From positions 1 through 53,601 of the forward strand of contig JBCDKH010000005.1 of assembly GCA_038746835.1 (NCBI GenBank): a stretch of 53,601 bases of DNA. Direction: 5' to 3'. This stretch comes from Planctomycetota bacterium (lineage in GTDB: Bacteria; Planctomycetota; Phycisphaerae; Tepidisphaerales; Tepidisphaeraceae). Positions 7,177 through 18,493 of the stretch are shown here, one piece after another. A program made the position numbers and the translations under genes. Positions within the stretch are counted from its first letter, which is position 1. Each line of letters opens with the position of its first letter. A model generated the notes under the pieces. That model did no database searches and was not told the DNA's origin. It was given only the letters and a program-made list of their open reading frames with translations.

Positions 7177-9364
7177 CGTGCTTGTTTGGCTCGCACTCGC
7201 CGTCGCGGTCATCGCGGTCGGACTTGCCGACTACGTCCTGGCGTCGTCGGTCGTGCTGGTCGTTGCGGCGGTGCTCGTCCGACTCGGCCTGACGCGGTTC
7301 GCCAAGCCGGTTAGCGCGACGGCGTGGGAGCGCATCGTCGCGGTCGTCGTGGTCGCCGGTCTCGGCTGGCGATTCGTCCAGGGCATGCCGCCGACCGAGT
7401 GGCTTGTCGTCGAGGGCATGCGGAACGCAGCGCTCGCCATGCTCGCTGTGCCGACATCTCGGAAGATCGGGCCGATCGCGATGGGCCTTGGCCTCGGGCT
7501 CGTCTTGGCGTGCAGCCTGCTCGGCGAGGGTGCGGGCGTTCTGGCGATGGCCGTGCTGTACGCGGTGCTCGGGGCGATCTGGCTGTCGCAGCGCGAACGC
7601 GAGTCGACGGCGACGCCGTGGGGCGCGGTCGCGGCAGTGGCGATCGTCGCTGGGACGGTCGGCCTGTTCGTCCACGGCAGCGTCCGTCTCGACGGCCTGT
7701 TCGCCGGGCTCGTCAACAGCTCCGGCGGTGACGGCGACGGGCACGAGCTGGCGCGATCTGGCATCGGTGACGGGCCAGACCAGATCGCCGGACCGACGGG
7801 CGACGCCGGCTTCGACCAGTCCGACTTCTTCTGCGAAACCGACGGACAGTGCCTCTATGATGCGTTCGTCGAAAACTACGGCCAGCCAACGGTCACGTCG
7901 CGCGTCGATCGCACCCAATGGCTCCGCCTGACCGAAGACCAGATCGGCGAGCACCGCGAGCAGGACCTCCGTGCCGGACGCTCGGAAGACAGTCCGCCAC
8001 GCCGGTTCTCGCTGCGACGGGATCGTCCTTCCCGCGAGGCTTCGCCCGAGGCCGTGCTGTGGGTCGAGGCGGATCGCGATCAGTTTCCGATCCGTCTGCC
8101 GATCCTCGCGTTCGACCACTACGAGCCGGGCGAAGGCCACTGGCACGAGGAGGCGGATGAGGAGGTCATGCGGGCGATGGACCACGCCGACGAGGACGGC
8201 TTCTTCCACCCCGTCGATCAGCCCGTCGGCAAGGTCTTCGGCCAAGAGCGTGAGGTGACGATTCGCACCGGCACGTACGACGCAAACATCCTGCCGCTGC
8301 CGAACGCGATGACCATGTTCCGCATGGGCCGGGTGACCAAGGCGGACGTGTTTGCCAGCGCCGCCGAGCCGATGCTGCGGATCAACCGGACCAGCGTCCC
8401 GCCCGGCAGCGTCTTCCGCGTCGGCTATCGACCACCCGTCCTCGATCAACTCGCAGCCGAGCCTCTGGCCCACGGCCAGGCCGACGACACGCATCACGAG
8501 ATCGCCGCGTCGCTCGCACAGCAATGGGCCGGCCACTTGCCACGCGGCTGGCAGCAGATCGACGCCGTTGTCTCTCGACTTCGCGACCACGCGGTGTTTG
8601 AGCAATCAGCAACACTTCGAGCGTTTGAGGCAGCACACGATCACGTGCACGCCTGCCCGGTCGAGACCTTCCTGCACGACACGCGTCGTGGCGATGCGCA
8701 CCTCTTCGCCTCGTCGACTGTCCTCATGCTCCGGAGCCTCGGCTACGACGCACGCCTCGCGGGCGGCTACTACATCGCGGCCGACGACCTCGACCATGCC
8801 ACCGGGCAAGCCGCGATCACGCGTGCACATGCCCACATCTGGCCGCAGGTCAGGCTCGAGCTCGAAGCCGGCTACGCGAGCAGCCGCGTCGATCACCAGC
8901 AGGGCATGGCCCGCGGCGGACAGTGGATCGACCTCGAACCGACGCCAGGCTTCTCCGTCGCCGACGGTGCCCCGACGTTCGCTCAACAGGCAACGATGAC
9001 GTGGTCGTCGCTCGTCGCCTGGGCCGGCCGCGAATGGCCGACGCTGCTGATCGTCGGCGTTGCCGGCGCGGGCATCATCGTGCTTCGGCATCGCATCGCC
9101 GATGTCGTCGACGTCCTCGTCTGGCGCATCCGGCCGACGGGCGATGACCGGACCTTCGTCATCCGAACCCTCGGCCTGCTCGATCGCCGCGCACGCCGAC
9201 GCGGCAGCCCACGGCCGGTCCACCAGTCGCACTCCTCGTGGCTCGACTCGCCCGACTTGTCACCGGTTGCCGATTGGGCGATGTTCTCGCCGACCGAGGC
9301 CGCGCCGCCGTCGCACGGCGTCGACCTGTTTCGCCGAGTCGGGTTCAAAGCCCACGCCCGCTGA
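7166..9364 (+). CDS. Transglutaminase-like (TgpA-type) membrane protein with altered catalytic triad
   Basis: 732 residues from the ATG at 7166. The N-terminus has five or six TM helices (residues 4-170), then a large soluble region, a transglutaminase-core-like segment (about residues 480-610) and one more TM (about 620-640). The core motif normally reads R-G-x-C-E-x-F-A-S. Here it is RRGDAHLFASSTVLMLRSLG, so the nucleophilic Cys is Ala (residue 511, codon GCG at 8696). The His motif is RAHAHIW and the DPTP motif is LEPTPG, so Asp is Glu. The protein therefore probably lacks transglutaminase or protease activity and may act as a scaffold. It is in the DUF58/MoxR gene group. Confidence 0.8.
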   Translation: MPRDVLVWLALAVAVIAVGLADYVLASSVVLVVAAVLVRLGLTRFAKPVSATAWERIVAVVVVAGLGWRFVQGMPPTEWLVVEGMRNAALAMLAVPTSRKIGPIAMGLGLGLVLACSLLGEGAGVLAMAVLYAVLGAIWLSQRERESTATPWGAVAAVAIVAGTVGLFVHGSVRLDGLFAGLVNSSGGDGDGHELARSGIGDGPDQIAGPTGDAGFDQSDFFCETDGQCLYDAFVENYGQPTVTSRVDRTQWLRLTEDQIGEHREQDLRAGRSEDSPPRRFSLRRDRPSREASPEAVLWVEADRDQFPIRLPILAFDHYEPGEGHWHEEADEEVMRAMDHADEDGFFHPVDQPVGKVFGQEREVTIRTGTYDANILPLPNAMTMFRMGRVTKADVFASAAEPMLRINRTSVPPGSVFRVGYRPPVLDQLAAEPLAHGQADDTHHEIAASLAQQWAGHLPRGWQQIDAVVSRLRDHAVFEQSATLRAFEAAHDHVHACPVETFLHDTRRGDAHLFASSTVLMLRSLGYDARLAGGYYIAADDLDHATGQAAITRAHAHIWPQVRLELEAGYASSRVDHQQGMARGGQWIDLEPTPGFSVADGAPTFAQQATMTWSSLVAWAGREWPTLLIVGVAGAGIIVLRHRIADVVDVLVWRIRPTGDDRTFVIRTLGLLDRRARRRGSPRPVHQSHSSWLDSPDLSPVADWAMFSPTEAAPPSHGVDLFRRVGFKAHAR

Positions 9365-9385
9365 TCCGACAACGCTCTCTTGCCG

Positions 9386-10330
9386 ATGACGCATCCGCCA
9401 CCCGAACCTGTCCAGTCCGTCGACACGGCTGCGCGCGTCACGGCGGTCCGCGATCGATTGACGAGCGCGTTGCTCGGCAAGGAAGACGTCGTCGATCACG
9501 TGCTCGCTTGCCTGCTCGCCCGGGCACACGTGCTGGTTGAAGACGTCCCCGGCCTTGGGAAGACGACGCTCGCCAAGGCTCTTGCCTCGGCCGTCGGCGG
9601 CACGTTCGGCAGGCTTCAGTGCACGCCCGACCTCTTGCCCGGCGACGTGACGGGCTTCAGCGTCTTCAACCAGAAGAACCGCGAGTTCGAGTTCCTGCCC
9701 GGGCCGGCGTTTTCGGACGTGCTGCTCGTCGACGAGATCAACCGCGCCACCCCGCGGACGCAGTCGGCCCTGCTTGAGGCGATGGCCGAGGGACAGGTGA
9801 CGGCCGACAACGTTCGCCGCGATCTGTCGCCGACATTCTTTGTCATTGCGACGCAGAACCCCGTCGAACACGCCGGTACGTACCCGCTGCCCGAGGCGCA
9901 GCTTGACCGCTTCGGCATGAAGCTCAGTGTCGGCTATCCGTCCGACGACCACGCGATGGCGATGCTCGCTGGAGCCGTCGGTGGGGAACGATCGAAGCTC
10001 GATCAGACGCCAATCCTTCACGACGACGAACTGCTCGGCCTGCAGCAGCACGTCTCGTCCATCGCCTGTGAAGAGCCGGTACGACGCTACCTCGTTCGCC
10101 TCGCGACAGCGACGCGTGATCACCCGCGTGTGACGCTCGGATTGAGCCCGCGCGGGTTACTTGTCTGGCAGCGACTCGCCCAGGCGAAAGCAACGCTCGT
10201 CGGCCGCGACTTCGTCACCGTTGACGACGTCCAACACGTCGCCCGCCCGTGCCTGCTCGTGCGACTCGGCGTCGCCGACGGCGACGCGGCACCGATCGTC
10301 GACGACCTGCTGACAAGCGTCGCGGTCTGA
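9386..10330 (+). CDS. MoxR-family AAA+ ATPase
   Basis: 314 residues. I chose the ATG at 9386 over the TTG two codons earlier. Walker A is PGLGKTTLAKALA (about residues 56-68). A MoxR-typical CTPDLLPGDVTG follows, then Walker B VLLVDEINRATPRTQSALLEAM, sensor 1 IATQNPVE, and sensor 2 GLSPRG. MoxR ATPases act as chaperones that remodel or insert cofactors into partner proteins, commonly with DUF58 and vWA proteins. Those partners are the two genes upstream, read in the same direction. The small gap (21 bp) supports one transcript. Confidence 0.95.
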   Translation: MTHPPPEPVQSVDTAARVTAVRDRLTSALLGKEDVVDHVLACLLARAHVLVEDVPGLGKTTLAKALASAVGGTFGRLQCTPDLLPGDVTGFSVFNQKNREFEFLPGPAFSDVLLVDEINRATPRTQSALLEAMAEGQVTADNVRRDLSPTFFVIATQNPVEHAGTYPLPEAQLDRFGMKLSVGYPSDDHAMAMLAGAVGGERSKLDQTPILHDDELLGLQQHVSSIACEEPVRRYLVRLATATRDHPRVTLGLSPRGLLVWQRLAQAKATLVGRDFVTVDDVQHVARPCLLVRLGVADGDAAPIVDDLLTSVAV

Positions 10331-10400
10331 CCACCTCGATCGGCCGGCGCATTTCCGCCTTCACGCTGATCGCACCTGCACTCCCGAATCTGATCACCTC

Positions 10401-11789
10401 ATGATGGTTGCCGGCACCTTTGTCCTTCGACTCGGCGAAGCCGTCATCGCGGCGGTGCCGGACCTGCTGGTCGGCGTGCTTCTGGCAGGCGTGCTCCGGC
10501 ACGTCGTCGGCGACGTGCGGCTACAACGCTGGTTCGCCAAGCCGTGGACGACGGCTCTGACCGCCATCGCTTGGCCGGTCGGTGCGGCTGGGATCTTGCC
10601 GATCGCGGTCGTGCTGCATCGTGCCGGTGTCCGTCCGGCGGCGGTGGTGGCGACGCTGTTTGTCGGCGGTGCAGTCGGGCCGTTGTCGATCGCATATCTG
10701 ATGGAACGGGCGTCGCCTTTGGCCGCTCTTGTGCTGGTCGCAATGCTCTTTGCGATTGCCGTCCTGCTGTTTGCCGTCGTTGCGAGAGTCGAGGGGCCAA
10801 CGACGGTGACCGGCGATGACGCTCCAGGTTTTCCGCCGGCGCTGGGCGAGGCCCGTCCGCTGCTGCGCGCGACGTGGTTGCCGCTGCTCATCGGGATCTT
10901 TGTGTTCGCGGGCGTGGCGTCGTTCCTGCCTGGCAGCTTCGTCGGCTACGTGATGGTCGAGCCATCGGCTGTCCACGCTGTGTCCGGCGTTGGCATGCCG
11001 CTCGTCTCGTTCTACCCGCAGAACGTCGCCGCCCTCTTCAGCGGCGAAGCGGCCGCCGGCGTCTATCGCGGGGCCGCCCTCGTGATGCTCGTCGGGGGCG
11101 GCGTGACGGTCGGCAGCGTCGTTCTGCTGTTCATGCTCGTCGGACGAAAAATTGCAACCGTGTCTCTCGCGACGGGGATCGTGCTGGTGCTGATCGCGTT
11201 CTTCGCCCTGCAGTTCGCGCCACCGCTGGTACCGGCGATCGACGAGGACTCCCACGCGTTCGACAGACTCTCGCAACCGCACAAACTGCTCGTCGGCGAC
11301 GCGGGGTTTGTCGAGAGCATCCTGATGCTCTGGGGACGCGCCCTGTCGGTCGGCAAAATCGTCGCCGCCGGCGTGTTGGTGTTGCTGATCGTGCTGCCGC
11401 GGATGGCGTCGCCGCGGAGCAAGCTCGCACCCGCGTGGATGCTCCGAACGCTCGGCATCGTCGGCGTTGTGACGTGGGTCGGCCTGACGCTCTACGTCTA
11501 CTTCCCGGCGCCGGCGGTCGCACTCGTTCAGATGCGGCACCCCGAAGGCGACCTCTCGTCAGCCCTCGGCCAGGGCGACGTCGAACAGGCACATGTCGCG
11601 CTCGATCGGATCGACCGACTCGCCACCCGCGGCCGGACTGGCGCGCTGCTTCGCCTCGACACGTCAGCCGCCGAAGAGCTCGCCGCAGTCAACGAGGCCG
11701 TCGCGTCGACGCGTACGAGTCTGCCGCCGACGCCCGAATATCGGGACGCGGTAGACGTCTTTGTGGCAGCACGCGACGCCCGCAACTGA
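10401..11789 (+). CDS. Multi-TM permease-like protein, unassigned
   Basis: 462 residues with about eight hydrophobic helices in the first 360 residues, then a soluble C-terminal tail of about 95 residues that is helical and acidic. The stretch WPVGAAGILPIAVVLHRAG followed by ATLFVGGAVGPLS resembles the core of UPF0718/DUF318-type permeases, but without their Cys residues, so the family call is tentative. It follows the MoxR gene by 70 bp on the same strand and could be the last member of that group. Starts at 10401 and 10404 are both ATG. Confidence 0.5.
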   Translation: MMVAGTFVLRLGEAVIAAVPDLLVGVLLAGVLRHVVGDVRLQRWFAKPWTTALTAIAWPVGAAGILPIAVVLHRAGVRPAAVVATLFVGGAVGPLSIAYLMERASPLAALVLVAMLFAIAVLLFAVVARVEGPTTVTGDDAPGFPPALGEARPLLRATWLPLLIGIFVFAGVASFLPGSFVGYVMVEPSAVHAVSGVGMPLVSFYPQNVAALFSGEAAAGVYRGAALVMLVGGGVTVGSVVLLFMLVGRKIATVSLATGIVLVLIAFFALQFAPPLVPAIDEDSHAFDRLSQPHKLLVGDAGFVESILMLWGRALSVGKIVAAGVLVLLIVLPRMASPRSKLAPAWMLRTLGIVGVVTWVGLTLYVYFPAPAVALVQMRHPEGDLSSALGQGDVEQAHVALDRIDRLATRGRTGALLRLDTSAAEELAAVNEAVASTRTSLPPTPEYRDAVDVFVAARDARN

Positions 11790-11798
11790 GCGTGTCGC

Positions 11799-13991
<2,193 letters not shown>

Positions 13992-14058
13992 CCTGCACGT
14001 TAGAGCGGAAACGCCTGACCGGTTTTGCGACACGCGACATCAGCCGTAGGTTGGGTCG

Positions 14059-15714
14059 ATGCCGACGGCGCTGCTCAGGCACCTGTGCCGACCCGACAAG
14101 CTGCCCGTCATCCTGACCGTCGTCGTCGTGTTGGCGTTTCTGGCGTACCGATCGCTCCCGGCGCTGTGCTCCTCGACCATCTACGACAACGACGCGTCGC
14201 AGCATGTTTACTGGGCTCAGCAGGCGTGGGACGCCGACCTGTTGAGCCACGACGACATCGCCCGCTTCTACGCAAGCGACGCGATGTCGCCGGTCGGCTG
14301 GCGCTGGATCATTCAAACCCTCGCGTTCACAGGTGAGATCCAGCTCGTCTCCGAGTTGGCGATGGTGCTCCTGATCCTCGCGACGTGTCTCGCCGTCTTC
14401 GCCGCGTCACACGCGATCAGCGGCACACGGATGTCAGGCTTCGTGGGCGCCACCGTCTGGCTGTTCCTCGAGTATCGACACGAAAACGCCTTCGGTACCG
14501 GTCTGCTGCAACGCCACTTCGCCGTGCTGTTTCTGGCGGGCGGGCTTCACGGGCTGGCGTCGCGCAGGCTCTGGATCACCGGGCTCGCAGCCGTGGGTGC
14601 CGCACTCGTCTACCCGATCACGCTCGCCGTCCTCGGCCTGACCGGTATCGCGTTCGAGCTTCGCCAACTCATCGCAGCACGACGTCTGCCGCGCGGGTTC
14701 TTCGTCGCGCTGCCGATCGGCCTCTTCGCACTCGTGCCACTGGCGATGCGCGACGTGCCCGAGCAGTACGGCGATCGCTTGACCGTCGCCGAGTCGCGCA
14801 TCCTGCCCAACTTCCAGGCCGACGGCCGGCAGACCTACTGGTCGCCCGACACGCTCGACATGATGCTCGACAGCGGCCGGGCCGGCATCGGGCACGGCTG
14901 GGCCGACGTGTTGACAGGTGGCCTCGCCCTCGTCGTTCTCGGCCTCGTCACCCGCACGCGTCCGCCGTTGCTCCCGACGCTGCTGGCCGTCGTCAGCCTT
15001 GGAACGTGGCTCCTCGCCTTTCTCTTCCCGTTCGTCCTCTACCTGCCGAATCGCCACGCGGCCGTGCCGTTACCGCTGGCACTCGGACTAGTGGCGGGCG
15101 CGATGCTGCCGACGATCGCCGCCACCGTTCAACTCCGCCTGCCCGAGCCGCGCCGCAAGCTGGCGGCGGGTGGCCTCTGCGTCGTGTTCGCCGTCGTTGT
15201 GATCGACATGCTCGTCAAGGCCGGCGAGCGTCTCGAAGACGCCCTGTTCGACGACGACCCCGGCGCAGCCATCGTCGAGCACCTGCGTTCCATGCCGCCC
15301 GACACACTCATCGCCGGCCATCTCAAAGACGTCGACGGCCTGCCGCTCGAGACCGGCCGGGCCGCACTCATCACGTACGAGACCTTCAGCGGCTGGTACC
15401 CCAAGCACCACGTCGAGGTCGACCTGCCACGCACCCACGACGTTTATCGCGCTTATTTCGCGACCGACTGGTCCGACGTCGACCGCCTCCACGACATCTA
15501 CGGCGTCGACGCTTTCTACTGGACCGACCGCCACGTCAATCCCCCCAAGGCCAACGGCAAACGCCCCCCGTCGCGCGACGAGCCGCTGGGCACGATCGAA
15601 GACCACTACCGACAACCCGCCGCCACCCTCGTCCTCGCCGACCCGCCCGAAGACCGTGTTCTGGCGAGAGACGAGCGCGGTGTTCTTGTCCGCGTCGGCG
15701 AGGCGAGCGACTAG
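14059..15714 (+). CDS. Multi-TM membrane protein, GT-C-like, paralog A
   Basis: 551 residues with roughly ten hydrophobic segments in the first 400 residues and a soluble C-terminal domain. The N-terminal outward loop carries YDNDASQHVYWAQQAW. The next gene has the equivalent YDGDAVQHGFWAQRSW. The two also share YPITLAVLG, LQRHFA and YLPNRH, so they are clear tandem paralogs. Acidic residues in the first extracytoplasmic loop plus many TMs resemble GT-C glycosyltransferases, but I do not recognise a named family. The stop codon lies at the start of a dispersed repeat. It is divergent from uvrB. Confidence 0.6.
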   Translation: MPTALLRHLCRPDKLPVILTVVVVLAFLAYRSLPALCSSTIYDNDASQHVYWAQQAWDADLLSHDDIARFYASDAMSPVGWRWIIQTLAFTGEIQLVSELAMVLLILATCLAVFAASHAISGTRMSGFVGATVWLFLEYRHENAFGTGLLQRHFAVLFLAGGLHGLASRRLWITGLAAVGAALVYPITLAVLGLTGIAFELRQLIAARRLPRGFFVALPIGLFALVPLAMRDVPEQYGDRLTVAESRILPNFQADGRQTYWSPDTLDMMLDSGRAGIGHGWADVLTGGLALVVLGLVTRTRPPLLPTLLAVVSLGTWLLAFLFPFVLYLPNRHAAVPLPLALGLVAGAMLPTIAATVQLRLPEPRRKLAAGGLCVVFAVVVIDMLVKAGERLEDALFDDDPGAAIVEHLRSMPPDTLIAGHLKDVDGLPLETGRAALITYETFSGWYPKHHVEVDLPRTHDVYRAYFATDWSDVDRLHDIYGVDAFYWTDRHVNPPKANGKRPPSRDEPLGTIEDHYRQPAATLVLADPPEDRVLARDERGVLVRVGEASD

Positions 15715-15798
15715 CTGTTAGCTGTTAGCGCCTAGGCCGGAATGATGGCGTCTGTCTCCGACCTAGGCCCTAGTCGCTAACAGCTAATCGCTTCTCTG
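15711..15798. repeat. Dispersed fold-back repeat, copy 2 (short)
   Basis: The arm TAGCTGTTAGCGCCTAGGCC pairs imperfectly with GACCTAGGCCCTAGTCGCTA about a short centre. It occupies almost the whole gap between the two paralogous membrane-protein genes and supplies the stop codon of the first. It is the shortest of the five copies. Confidence 0.8.
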
Positions 15799-15843
15799 CG
15801 TCCTTTGCCCGCAACGGCCACCGCCGGTACCGTCACTCGTTGC

Positions 15844-17604
15844 ATGCCGGACGTGGATGACACTCCCGCCCCCACTCCGGCACCCGACTCGATCGATCGC
15901 ATCGGCCGGCTGTTCCACACCGTCTTCCCGATCCTCATCGCCATCGGCGCGACCGCGTCCACGGCCTACTGGAAGCTCGCCAACGCGCTCATCTCGCCCT
16001 TCAACTACGACGGCGATGCGGTGCAGCACGGCTTCTGGGCACAGCGGTCGTGGGGCGCGACGCTGCTCGAACACGACGTCTTTGCCCAGTTCTACGCCAG
16101 CGACGCGATGGCCCCGCCCGGCTACCGCTGGCTGATGCTCCTGCTCGGATCGCTCGGCGACATCCAGCTCATGGGCGAGCTGGCGATGATCGGCCTCATC
16201 GGCATCACCGCCGTCGTTCTCTTCCTGCTCGGCTGGCGTGCGTCCGGCTCACTCTGGGGCGGGGCCGTGCTGGTCGCGTTCCTCATGTGGTTCGCGATTC
16301 AGAACGAGCGGCCCTTCGGGTCGATCATCCTGCAGCGACACTTCGCGCTCGTCCTCCTGGCGGCCGGGCTCTACGGGCTGGTCAGCCGTCGCGTCTGGAT
16401 CGTCGGGCTCGCCATCCTCGGCTCGTCCCTCTTCTACCCGATCACGCTCGCCGTCCTCGGCATGACGGCCTTCGTGCACGAAGGCATTCGGCTCGCCGTC
16501 GACCGCAAGCTTCCACGCGGCTGGTGGATCGCATTACTCCTCGGGCTGGCCGCCGTCGGCGTGCTGGCGTCGCGCGACATCCCCGACGAGTACGGCCCAC
16601 GCGTCACCGCCGAGCAGGCCCGCACTATGCCGATCTTCCAGGACGGCGGCCGCAGCCAGTACTGGGTCGCGAACGAACGCGACTTCCTCTACCACCACCA
16701 CCGCACCGGCCTCGGCCACGACCCTGCCGAACTCTGCAAGGCCGCCCTCGTGCTGCTGCCGTTCGTGCTACTCGCGTGGCGATCCTCGTCGCCTGCCGCG
16801 TGGATCATGCTCGTCGTGAGCGTCTCGCTCTGGGGCATCGCCCACCTCGTGCCGTTCCACCTCTACCTGCCGAACCGCCACGTCCGCGTGCCCCTGCCGC
16901 TGGCCTACGCGACGCTCTTCGCCTCCATGGCCCCCGCAGCCGTCGCACGGTTGAACGATTTTGCCCGACGACGGCTTCCGTCGAATCGAGGCCAACTCCC
17001 ATGGCGAATTGCCACGGCCGTCGTCGTGCCGATCGCCCTGTCGTTCTACGCCGGCGAGCAGTTTCGCCCCGACGTGATCGAGCGTCGCAAGGAGGTCCGC
17101 CGGGTCCTGAAGCGTCCGCCCGAGCCGCCGCGTGTCGTCGAGGAGTACCTGCGCAACACCGCGCCTGACTTCCTCGTCGCCGGACACCCTGAAGAGATCC
17201 AGCACATCTCGCTGACCACCGGCCGGCCGACGCTGGTCAACCGCGAGACGCTCGTTCCCTACTACCTCGGCTTCTACGAGAGCGTCGCCCGCCCCCGCGC
17301 GAAGGACGCCCTCGACGCGTATCACGCCGGCGACTGGCCCACCTTCGACAGCATCCTCTCCGCCCACGCCGTCGACGCCTTCTACTTGGTCCACCACCCG
17401 CCTCAACCCCGGCGAAAGCCCCTGGAAGAACCCCTCGCCACGATGACGGAGGCCGCCATTGCCCGCCTCGGCGAGCTCGTGCCCGTCACAGTCGACCCAC
17501 CCGCCGACCGCATCCTCGCCCACGACCCCCACCGCCACATCACCCTAATCCGCGTTGGCGGCGCTACGAGCGCAGCGGTGTCATCGGCTCCACCGGCTGA
17601 TTGA
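15844..17604 (+). CDS. Multi-TM membrane protein, GT-C-like, paralog B
   Basis: 586 residues from the ATG at 15844 (MPDVDDTPAP). An upstream in-frame start at 15805 would only add a low-complexity leader. Like its neighbour it has about ten TM segments and the loop motif YDGDAVQHGFWAQRSW, then LQRHFALVLLAAGL, FYPITLAVLG and YLPNRHVRVPLPLA. The C-terminal soluble domain (about residues 440-586) contains LVAGHPEEIQHISLTTGRPT, parallel to LIAGHLKDVDGLPLETGRAA in paralog A. A role in polysaccharide or surface-glycan work is plausible but unproven. Bases 17605-17715 hold no recognisable feature. Confidence 0.6.
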   Translation: MPDVDDTPAPTPAPDSIDRIGRLFHTVFPILIAIGATASTAYWKLANALISPFNYDGDAVQHGFWAQRSWGATLLEHDVFAQFYASDAMAPPGYRWLMLLLGSLGDIQLMGELAMIGLIGITAVVLFLLGWRASGSLWGGAVLVAFLMWFAIQNERPFGSIILQRHFALVLLAAGLYGLVSRRVWIVGLAILGSSLFYPITLAVLGMTAFVHEGIRLAVDRKLPRGWWIALLLGLAAVGVLASRDIPDEYGPRVTAEQARTMPIFQDGGRSQYWVANERDFLYHHHRTGLGHDPAELCKAALVLLPFVLLAWRSSSPAAWIMLVVSVSLWGIAHLVPFHLYLPNRHVRVPLPLAYATLFASMAPAAVARLNDFARRRLPSNRGQLPWRIATAVVVPIALSFYAGEQFRPDVIERRKEVRRVLKRPPEPPRVVEEYLRNTAPDFLVAGHPEEIQHISLTTGRPTLVNRETLVPYYLGFYESVARPRAKDALDAYHAGDWPTFDSILSAHAVDAFYLVHHPPQPRRKPLEEPLATMTEAAIARLGELVPVTVDPPADRILAHDPHRHITLIRVGGATSAAVSSAPPAD

Positions 17605-17715
17605 GGGGTCCAGGCGGGTAGCGACGTGTCACAAAAGAACGCCAACACAGCGGCCGCCTCCGTCTCCGTCTGGCTCGCCGCGGGCGGTAAAGCATGCGAC
17701 TGATTTCGGTACGCC

Positions 17716-18276
17716 CTAGCGGTATCGGCGTAGCAGGACAAGTCCGCCAATCGCGCCGGCGGCAATGGCGGTCGGTTCGGGAATGGGGGCGACCGTCACC
17801 TGGTAAGCGGTCAGCTCACCTGCGTCTGCAAACGGACGCAAGTCGAAGCGGTACTCACCCGCGGGCAACACGCCGTCGGGAGCAAACAGCGCGCTGTCGC
17901 CGGTACCGATCCCATCATACAGAATGCCCGGAAGGAACTGCGCTCTGCCGAGTTGCAGGCCGCCAAGCGTGGGAGCGAGACCGATCGCATCCAACCCATC
18001 CGAACTGCCCGCGAACGAGTCGACGATCAGGCGAAACGGGATCGGCGAGTTGAAGAAGATGGAGTCGCGGTTGTCCACGCCGACCATCGAGCCGGTGATC
18101 ACTGCCCCATCAATATCGAGCGTCCCGAGATCACCCGGGCCGGAACTTCCCGACACCGAAGGCAGATCGCCTGAGATTGTTTCATCGAAGGTCAACGGTG
18201 CGGCACTGGATAAAGCCGCAACGACTAACGCTGACGCGAAGGAGAAAACCGGGAGGCTGGTCGTGAGTTTTCGCAT
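17716..18276 (-). CDS. PEP-CTERM sorted secreted protein
   Basis: 186 residues from the ATG at 18276, which places a signal peptide (MRKLTTSLPVFSFASALVVA) first; the upstream in-frame extension lacks protein character. The mature part is a small beta-rich domain without recognisable catalytic residues (FNSPIPFRLIVDSF, AGEYRFDLRPF). The C-terminus is APIPEPTAIAAGAIGGLVLL then RRYR, a PEP-CTERM anchor for exosortase processing. It is the last of five minus-strand PEP-CTERM genes. A GTGAAAGG motif lies about 100 bp upstream of the start. Confidence 0.85.
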   Translation of the reverse strand: MRKLTTSLPVFSFASALVVAALSSAAPLTFDETISGDLPSVSGSSGPGDLGTLDIDGAVITGSMVGVDNRDSIFFNSPIPFRLIVDSFAGSSDGLDAIGLAPTLGGLQLGRAQFLPGILYDGIGTGDSALFAPDGVLPAGEYRFDLRPFADAGELTAYQVTVAPIPEPTAIAAGAIGGLVLLRRYR

Positions 18277-18377
18277 GATCAAAGTGGTTTTGTTGGAAAG
18301 AGGACGAAGGGGACCGTTGGGACGGCTCTCTCGCGCGAACGACGGCATCCCCACCAACTCCTGCACGATCGGGTTGT

Positions 18378-18391
18378 GGGCCTTTCACGAG
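18378..18391 (-). promoter_or_regulatory. GTGAAAGG-type motif upstream of a PEP-CTERM gene
   Basis: Reads CTCGTGAAAGGCCC on the minus strand, about 102 bp before the start at 18276. It matches the stronger motifs at 19351 and 22659. The function is inferred from recurrence and position only. Confidence 0.35.
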
Positions 18392-18493
18392 ACCCTGATT
18401 TTCTCACAACTCGGCCACTCAACCCGCACGATCGAGGTCCCGCGGACCCGATCAGCTTGGGCTGCGGTGGTCCGGATGGAAGGCGACAGGCGG

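Noticed and set aside
6737-8605. A 622-codon minus-strand open frame
   Set aside because: Antisense of the DUF58 and transglutaminase-like genes, rich in Arg/Asp, with no recognisable start or domain.
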